Assembly (NCBI GenBank): GCA_033977485.1
Contig: CM066991.1
Span: forward strand, 51,872,850-51,936,849
Source of the DNA: Hydrangea macrophylla
Lineage: Eukaryota > Streptophyta > Magnoliopsida > Cornales > Hydrangeaceae
DNA: 64,000 bases
Direction of reading: 5' to 3'
Within the stretch, counting starts at the first letter, position 1, and every line of letters starts with the position of its first letter. Under the pieces are notes generated by a model that worked only from the letters and a program-made list of their open reading frames with translations, did not search any database and was not told where the DNA came from. Of the stretch, positions 54,950 to 61,900 are shown piece by piece. The position numbers were made by a program, and so were the translations under genes.

Positions 54950-56920
54950 ATGAAGACAATAGCTAAACTATTTGGAACTTATACTATTAATGAACAAGAC
55001 TTTCTTGAAAAGAAGTTTGATTTTAGTAATATTAAAAACATGGATGAAGTTTCTGTTGATAACCTCGAAGAGGCATTAAAAAATTGGAAGATGCCTTCTA
55101 TACCTTTAAATAGGTTATACCATAGTTCAGTTTTTAATATCAACAAGTCTTATAAGATAAAGACTGTTGAAAGCTCACATCAAATTCTTAAAGAAAAAGA
55201 AAGTTTCCAAATGCTTACTTCTAAAGCTATTTCAGAATATTTGGAACAAGGACATAAGTTTTTACATATTGGAATGGTCCAAGTTAGTATAAAACCCATG
55301 ACCCTTACAGGGTTAGATACTTCTCTCTTAGTATGTCTAAGAGATGCCAGACACTTAAACTTTTTAGATTCATTAATTGCTATGGTTGAATCAAGTTTAT
55401 GTCATGGTCCTGTTTATTTTAACAGTTTTCCAAATTTCTGTGTTAGCTTAACTGATGTTAACATCCTAGATGTCCTTACCTTAAATATTCATACTCAAAG
55501 ATATAACATGAAATCAGGAAGTGAAAACATCCTGGTAGGTTACAGAGTATATTATAAGGTAATGAACACTATGTGTCCAGAGTTTAAAACTCTAAATTTA
55601 AAAAATAATCCTGATCAGTCTACAGTTGTGATACAAGCTAATATGGATAAATCATCCATAACAGCACCAAGACTGATAAAATGGTCAGAGATTACTCCTC
55701 CCAAAGAATGGATAATAGAAGAACCTCATCCTTTACATTCAATAAAGAATTTTGAACCACAAGAAGTGTTACAGGATGATAAGGGTAATGTAATAATTAA
55801 ATGTCCTTCTAGAATATCCATAGATGTGTCTTCGCTGTCTACTAGTTCATCCTCTCGATTAATCAGAAGAACTAATAGTCTTCGAAGGAGACCGGGGAAG
55901 GAACCCATGGTACCTGTTTCAGACATGAACATAAAAAATAATCAATTCATAGAGTCAGAAAATAGTTACAAAGTACCAAGTGTTCAAGGTATGAAGCTTA
56001 CAGCTTCCCAAATACCTCAAGTTGTTTATAAAGAAGAATCTGACTCAGGATTCTCAATAAACACGATTTCAGATTTCGAAATTGACAGAGATCTTTTAAA
56101 TAAAGATTATTTAAAACCAGAAAATAAAAAGTATAGACTACTTTTAAAACAATTTTCTGATGAAGAACAAAATAGTTTTAAAGAACAGTTTCTAGCCTAT
56201 CTTAAGATAATAGAGAAACATATCTCATATTTTGATTGGCTTAAATGGAATCTTTCAAAAGAAGTATGTACTGGGAGTATTAGTGATAATATCCTAAGAG
56301 AATGGGGATTATATCCTGAAGGTACTCATGAAAGTATACACCCTCCTAATCATGCTTTTTTGATAAAAGTCAATGGATCCAATGAAAGGATCAAAGCATC
56401 TCCAATAAAGAAAGAGATTTCAGAAGAAAGCGATGAAGCAAGAAACATCGTTAATAAAGGAGATGTTGGTAAAATCAGAGAGCAATTAAATTTTGCTAAT
56501 GTTGCTCTTCACTATTTGGGAAAACAGACAAATAGAATTGAAGAGTATGCTTGTGTCATAAAAAAGCAGATTGATACATTTGATAAAGTAGAAACAACTT
56601 TATTACCATCAGTATTTCCCAAACCTAAAGTTGTTCCAGGAAAAGTAAAACAATGGGAAAAACCTTTGGTAAGAAATACTGTTAATACAGAATTTCTACA
56701 AGCTTTAAATAAAAAATGGAGAGATGATGGAAAGCCACCTATAGATCCTATAGTAAAACAACCACCATCACCTCAGAAAAGCTTTAAAGACCCTCCCACT
56801 CCTAAGAAAGAAGGAGAATCCTCAGGAACAAAGGAAGACTCAGTAAATACTATTTCCTATGAAGAAGAGTCAGTTAAGGATGAGGAAATAGATGTAGTTG
56901 CGTACAAAAAGGGGAACTGA
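54950..56920 (+). CDS. Viral movement protein region of ORF1, copy II (truncated by rearrangement)
   Basis: ATG at 54950. Residues about 100-215 form the 30K-superfamily movement-protein core (FLHIGMVQVSIKPMTLTG, LTDVNILDVLT with the conserved Asp, then YRVYYKVM). Residues 290-330 are Ser/Arg-rich and the C-terminal third is charged and Pro-rich. The viral frame stays open to 56903; the last five codons and TGA come from the inverted leader next to it. In copy III the same linker continues in frame into the coat protein, so the native product is a movement-coat-protease-RT-RNase H polyprotein. Movement proteins of this family line plasmodesmata and allow cell-to-cell spread. Confidence 0.85.
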   Translation: MKTIAKLFGTYTINEQDFLEKKFDFSNIKNMDEVSVDNLEEALKNWKMPSIPLNRLYHSSVFNINKSYKIKTVESSHQILKEKESFQMLTSKAISEYLEQGHKFLHIGMVQVSIKPMTLTGLDTSLLVCLRDARHLNFLDSLIAMVESSLCHGPVYFNSFPNFCVSLTDVNILDVLTLNIHTQRYNMKSGSENILVGYRVYYKVMNTMCPEFKTLNLKNNPDQSTVVIQANMDKSSITAPRLIKWSEITPPKEWIIEEPHPLHSIKNFEPQEVLQDDKGNVIIKCPSRISIDVSSLSTSSSSRLIRRTNSLRRRPGKEPMVPVSDMNIKNNQFIESENSYKVPSVQGMKLTASQIPQVVYKEESDSGFSINTISDFEIDRDLLNKDYLKPENKKYRLLLKQFSDEEQNSFKEQFLAYLKIIEKHISYFDWLKWNLSKEVCTGSISDNILREWGLYPEGTHESIHPPNHAFLIKVNGSNERIKASPIKKEISEESDEARNIVNKGDVGKIREQLNFANVALHYLGKQTNRIEEYACVIKKQIDTFDKVETTLLPSVFPKPKVVPGKVKQWEKPLVRNTVNTEFLQALNKKWRDDGKPPIDPIVKQPPSPQKSFKDPPTPKKEGESSGTKEDSVNTISYEEESVKDEEIDVVAYKKGN

Positions 56921-56928
56921 AGACACTC

Positions 56929-57126
56929 TTAACAAGCTAGTATTGATAACTTATGTTTTGTGAGACAGATCTCAGAGTTAACTCTTTTAAGAGCTTTGTT
57001 CATGCGGAATAAGGTATATGGATGATGATTTTCTAAAGCAAAGGGGCTATTTAAAGCTGAATTATAAGATTCTTTTAAATCTTCAAGAGTTTTTAACAGT
57101 AATCTTAAACTCAAACGATCACTCAT
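56929..57126 (-). CDS. Viral leader ORF B, copy III (65 codons)
   Basis: Identical to the copy II protein except for one Leu-to-His change near the C-terminus. Overlaps the stop of ORF A by one base. Confidence 0.7.
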   Translation of the reverse strand: MSDRLSLRLLLKTLEDLKESYNSALNSPFALENHHPYTLFRMNKALKRVNSEICLTKHKLSILAC

Positions 57127-57338
57127 TAAAAAGCAATCCTTCTTAACATTTCATTATAAGAATCAATTTCTTCCTTTAGTTGAACAATCCTTGTTCTTAA
57201 AGGTTGAATTTCTATTTCAAGGATAACGTTGATTGATTCTAATCGGTTTACAATTCGAATATAATTTTCTCTAATAGAGGTTTTAAGAGAAATTATATGA
57301 ACTAAATCAGATCTTAAATACATAAAAGGATCATTCAT
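57126..57338 (-). CDS. Viral leader ORF A, copy III (70 codons)
   Basis: Identical to the copy II protein. It lies about 240 bp downstream of the viral TATA box, so it would be the first sizeable ORF on the pregenomic RNA. Confidence 0.7.
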   Translation of the reverse strand: MNDPFMYLRSDLVHIISLKTSIRENYIRIVNRLESINVILEIEIQPLRTRIVQLKEEIDSYNEMLRRIAF

Positions 57339-57575
57339 AATACAAATAAAACTTACATGAAAGCGAAGCTGCTACAATGCACACAAGCCTCAGCTATAGG
57401 AGCTTTTTGCTTTCTTCACACTAAGCACACTCAAACCTCACACTTATCTTACAAGCAAACTGAAACTTTAAAGTAAAAAAGAAAACACTCAAATATATTA
57501 CAAGAGAGAGAGAGAAGACAAGAGTGAGTATCATTCGCCAAAATGAGCCTGCTCCTCAACTGGAATGAGCTTCTG

Positions 57576-57584
57576 AATATATAG
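57576..57584 (-). promoter_or_regulatory. Viral promoter TATA box, copy III
   Basis: On the minus strand CTATATATT, about 215 bp after ORF2. Upstream (57600-57790) are GATAAG and CACGTG words and several CTTTAATAAAG-type repeats. Transcription would start about 30 bp downstream and read the leader ORFs. Regulation is inferred from position only. Confidence 0.65.
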
Positions 57585-57798
57585 AGGCTTCAGAAGGGTC
57601 TGGAATGACAGCTGTAGATTCCTTCTTATCTCTCTGGATACGTGGATGGATAAGCTTTATAAAAGTAAAGGTACTTTATTAAAAGTAAAGTAATCTTTAT
57701 TAAAGATTGTCGGCCATCTGATAAAAGAGAATATTATCACGTGAAGTGGGGCCCTTAGCTTTATTTAAAGCTGAGAAAGAAACATAAAGAGATTCCTT

Positions 57799-58971
57799 TT
57801 AGTGATTGAATTGCGTTTCGAATCCGTAATCTTCATCATCACCAGGATACTCTTTTGACTGATAATAGGGATCTCCTTGTTCATCTTGCATTGATGCATC
57901 TGATGGAGAATTAGTCTCTTGATCACTGTCTGAGTCAATATTTAATCTTTTACATAATTCATTTTTTATCCTTAATTTAAACTCTTGTGGAGTTAAGTTT
58001 GGAAATCTAGATTTTAAATCTAATTTTATTTGAGATTTAATCTCTGAAATATCTGGAGAAGATGTAGATCCTTCCTTCTTGTCTGAGACTGAAGGGAGAT
58101 CAATGTCAAGGATTTTCTCCATTCTCTCGATAGTGAGGTCTGGGTTATTATACCTAGCCCACCACCAGACTTGGTATTTCCTACATAGAGTCCAAATATG
58201 GGATGGAGCATTTTGCAAGGCGAATTCCCATTTTAGAATCCAAGGTACTGAGAATTCAAGAAAGAAGTAGAACAATGGACTATCAGATCTTCCTGGAAGA
58301 TTTTTGTCTTTATATAATTGGAAACAACTGTTTACTTCCAAAGGGAGTATATCAATCTCAGGACCATGTTTAGAAATCCAAGCATAGAACCAGTTTGGAA
58401 TATCAAAGTTGAAATTCCTTTTAAACTGAAAATACCATGTATGTTTATACAAGGAATTCTGGATGAGAAGAACTTTATCCCATGCTTTTTGGTAATCATA
58501 ATAATTATATGAATTTGAATTATTAGGAATGTTATTTAATAACTTCCTTTCTTTATTAAGATTAATTCCCCATTCATAAGGAGATATAATCTTTAAAATA
58601 AACATTTGAGAAAAGGCTGGTTTTCCTGCAGCATTTTTATGCCTGATATCTACCGAACCTGTCTCTGTTAAAATGCTTTCATAATATTCCCTTGAGTTAG
58701 CATTTGCTGTCCTTGGATAGAACCAAAGATTGGGAATATCCAGATAATGTGTAGCCACATCACTAGGTAGTTTAACTGCCTCAGAATTGTCATTTAAGAC
58801 AAGGATTGGCCAAAGTTTAACTTTGTCAACTGGATCAGAGAAGTTTATGATCCTTTCTGGAGGATTATATTGAACCTTATTCTTACCTTTATTTCCATGG
58901 TTATGGTAGTTTCTTTGGTGTCTACCTCCACCTCTTCCTTCAGGGTAATAACTCCTGAAGCTAGGCCTCAT
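57799..58971 (-). CDS. Pararetroviral ORF2 protein of unknown function (390 aa)
   Basis: Starts at an ATG that overlaps the last 11 bases of the polyprotein frame (ATGAGGCCTAG), so translation by reinitiation or a related coupling is plausible. The N-terminus is Arg/Gly/His-rich (residues 1-40), the centre is rich in Trp, Tyr and Phe (HTWYFQFKRNFNFDIP near residue 175; VPWILKWEF; YQVWWWARYNN near 290), and the C-terminus is acidic. No enzyme motif is visible. A broken counterpart lies at 42980-44141. A downstream second ORF of unknown function is a feature of florendoviruses as I know them; the assignment is inferred. Confidence 0.85.
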   Translation of the reverse strand: MRPSFRSYYPEGRGGGRHQRNYHNHGNKGKNKVQYNPPERIINFSDPVDKVKLWPILVLNDNSEAVKLPSDVATHYLDIPNLWFYPRTANANSREYYESILTETGSVDIRHKNAAGKPAFSQMFILKIISPYEWGINLNKERKLLNNIPNNSNSYNYYDYQKAWDKVLLIQNSLYKHTWYFQFKRNFNFDIPNWFYAWISKHGPEIDILPLEVNSCFQLYKDKNLPGRSDSPLFYFFLEFSVPWILKWEFALQNAPSHIWTLCRKYQVWWWARYNNPDLTIERMEKILDIDLPSVSDKKEGSTSSPDISEIKSQIKLDLKSRFPNLTPQEFKLRIKNELCKRLNIDSDSDQETNSPSDASMQDEQGDPYYQSKEYPGDDEDYGFETQFNH

Positions 58972-61900
58972 GATTAGTCTGCAGAAATTCCCGAGTAAGG
59001 AAGTCAGGTAGTGAGTTTGAACTTCCTTTTATAAATTCTATTTTGAAGTCAAAAGCAGACAATATCCCTTGCCATCTTGCAAATATTTGTTTTGAGGCAA
59101 TATTCTTTACGTCTTTAGTTAAGACGTCTTTGGCAGCTCTACAATCTACTCTAATAAAAAATTCTTGATTGAGTAAATCTCCTTCAAATTTTTGAACACA
59201 TAAAACTATTGCTAAAATTTCTTTTTTAATCGTAGAATAGTTTTTCTGTGCTGGCTTCCAAGCACCTGAAGTAAAGCGAACCAACTGTTCAGAACCATTA
59301 ATTCTTTGTTTAAGAATTCCTCCATACCCAAGATCTGAAGCATCTGTTTCAACAATTTTAAAAGCATTGGGAATAGGCAAACATAAGCAAGGTAAAACTT
59401 TTACTTTTGCCTTTATTCTTTTTACTGCTTCAGTATGGACTTCTGTCCATGGAGGGGGTATTTTCTTCAGTCTATCATATAAGACTGCTGAGTCTTTATA
59501 AAGATTTTTATAGTATTCAGAGATGTAATTTAAACTTCCCAAAAATCTCTGAAGCTGGGTTTTGTCTTTGATTATATCTGGAAATTTCTCTCCAAAGACA
59601 ATAGCCCTATCAATAGGAATAATGGTCCCTTTATTTATCTGATGTCCAAGAAATCTGATATTTGTTTGAAAGAGTTTTATTTTCTTGGCAGAAACTACTA
59701 GACCATTTTCTTGGATAATTTTATAAAATTTTTCCAAGTGTTTCCAATGTTTCTCTATAGATGATGAATAGACTAAAACATCATCTATATAAACAATGCA
59801 GAATTCAGAATATTTATTAAAGATATCGTTCATAATATTCTGGTATTCTGAAGGGGCATTCTTGAGGCCGAATGGCATAACATTCCACTCAAAATGTCCA
59901 AAAGGAACATTAAAAGCAGTTTTATACCTATCCTCCTCCGCCACTTGAATTTGCCAATATCCTGACTTCATGTCAAATTTGGAAAAAATTGTAGATTGGC
60001 AAAGTCGGTTTAGTAAATCTTTTTTATTAGGTATTGGATACCTAATCCATTTTAAAACCTTATTTAAAGGTTTATAATTAATAACCAGTCTAGGAGCTCC
60101 TCGTTCAATTTCTGAATTTTTATTTTCATAAAATACAGAACAGCTCCAAGGTGATTTACTTTTGCGAATAAGATTTTTATTTAATAAATCTTCAATCTCT
60201 TTTTTGCAAAATTTCATTAAATCTTTACTCATTTGAATAGGACGAGCTTTAGTTGAAATATTCTTTTCATCAAAGTCCTTTTCATAAGGTAAAGTGACAA
60301 TATGTTTCTTCCTGTGCCAGAAAGCATTAGGATGTTCAGAACATATATTGTCTTGCAATTGAGTTTGGAATTTTTCAATTCTATTTTTTAAAATAGTATC
60401 TGAAAGTCTTTCATGAACTCTTTGATGACTCAAGGTTTCTTTAATCAAAGATATTTGTTTTTCTTTAAGAAAAATATTTTCTTTTAAAGAATGGATTTCT
60501 GTCTCCATTGGTTGATGTAGAAATTTGAATATAATATCTTCACCAAGCAATTTAGCTTTTAAACCTTCTTGAGTAACAGTAAAAGGTTTTATTAAGGACA
60601 GAAAAGGAGTACCTAATATAATAGGTTGATTCAAGGTTTTTACCAAAATAAAAGTGGATGGGAGGCAAACATCCTGATTACAAATATAAGCTAAAGGGAT
60701 CTTATATTTGATGTCAAGTTTCTTCCCATTTGCTGTTGTAAGAGTCTGGGTAGTTTTAACAAAATACTTAAAAGGGACTAATCCCTCTTTTATGCAAATT
60801 ATATCTGGAAATTTCTCTCCAAAGACAATAGCCCTATCAATAGGAATAATGGTCCCTTTATTTATCTGATGTCCAAGAAACCTGATATTTGTTTGAAAGA
60901 GTTTTATTTTCTTGGCAGAAACTACTAGACCATTTTCTTGGATAATTTTATAAAATTTTTCCAAGTGTTTCCAATGTTTCTCTATAGATGATGAATAGAC
61001 TAAAACATCATCTATATAAACAATGCAGAATTCAGAATATTTATTAAAGATATCGTTCATAATATTCTGGTATTCTGAAGGGGCATTCTTGAGGCCGAAT
61101 GGCATAACATTCCACTCAAAATGTCCAAAAGGAACATTAAAAGCAGTTTTATACCTATCCTCCTCCGCCACTTGAATTTGCCAATATCCTGACTTCATGT
61201 CAAATTTGGAAAAAATTGTAGATTGGCAAAGTCGGTTTAGTAAATCTTTTTTATTAGGTATTGGATACCTAATCCATTTTAAAACCTTATTTAAAGGTTT
61301 ATAATTAATAACCAGTCTAGGAGCTCCTCGTTCAATTTCTGAATTTTTATTTACATAAAATGCAGAACAGCTCCAAGGTGATTTACTTTTGCGAATAAGA
61401 TTTTTATTTAATAAATCTTCAATCTCTTTTTTGCAAAATTCCATTAAATCTTTACTCATTTGAATAGGACGAGCTTTAGTTGAAATATTCTTTTCATCAA
61501 AGTCCTTTTCATAAGGTAAAGTGACAATATGTTTCTTCCTGTGCCAGAAAGCATTAGGATGTTCAGAACATATATTGTCTTGCAATTGAGTTTGGAATTT
61601 TTCAATTCTATTTTTTAAAATAGTATCTGAAAGTCTTTCATGAACTCTTTGATGACTCAAAGTTTCTTTAATCAAAGATATTTGTTTTTCTTTAAGAAAA
61701 ATATTTTCTTTTAAAGAATGGATTTCTGTCTCCATTGGTTGATGTAGAAATTTGAATATAATATCTTCACCAAGCAATTTAGCTTTTAAACCTTCTTGAG
61801 TAACAGTAAAAGGTTTTATTAAGGACAGAAAAGGAGTACCTAATATAATAGGTTGATTCAAGGTTTTTACCAAAATAAAAGTGGATGGGAGGCAAACATC

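Larger units (their letters stand above)
54135..56903 (+). mobile_element. Endogenous pararetrovirus copy II (leader plus movement-protein region)
   Basis: Begins inside the viral leader, about 45 bp downstream of the TATA box position known from copy III, so it lacks a promoter. It runs through two tiny ORFs, the PBS and the movement protein and stops within the movement-coat linker at 56903, where an inverted viral copy begins. Frames are intact up to that point. Confidence 0.9.
56905..57528 (-). repeat. Inverted-repeat arm 2 (viral leader)
   Basis: Partner of 54135-54758. Its inner end coincides with the first bases of the PBS; its outer end is where copy II was truncated, while copy III continues upstream into the promoter. 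Confidence 0.9.
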
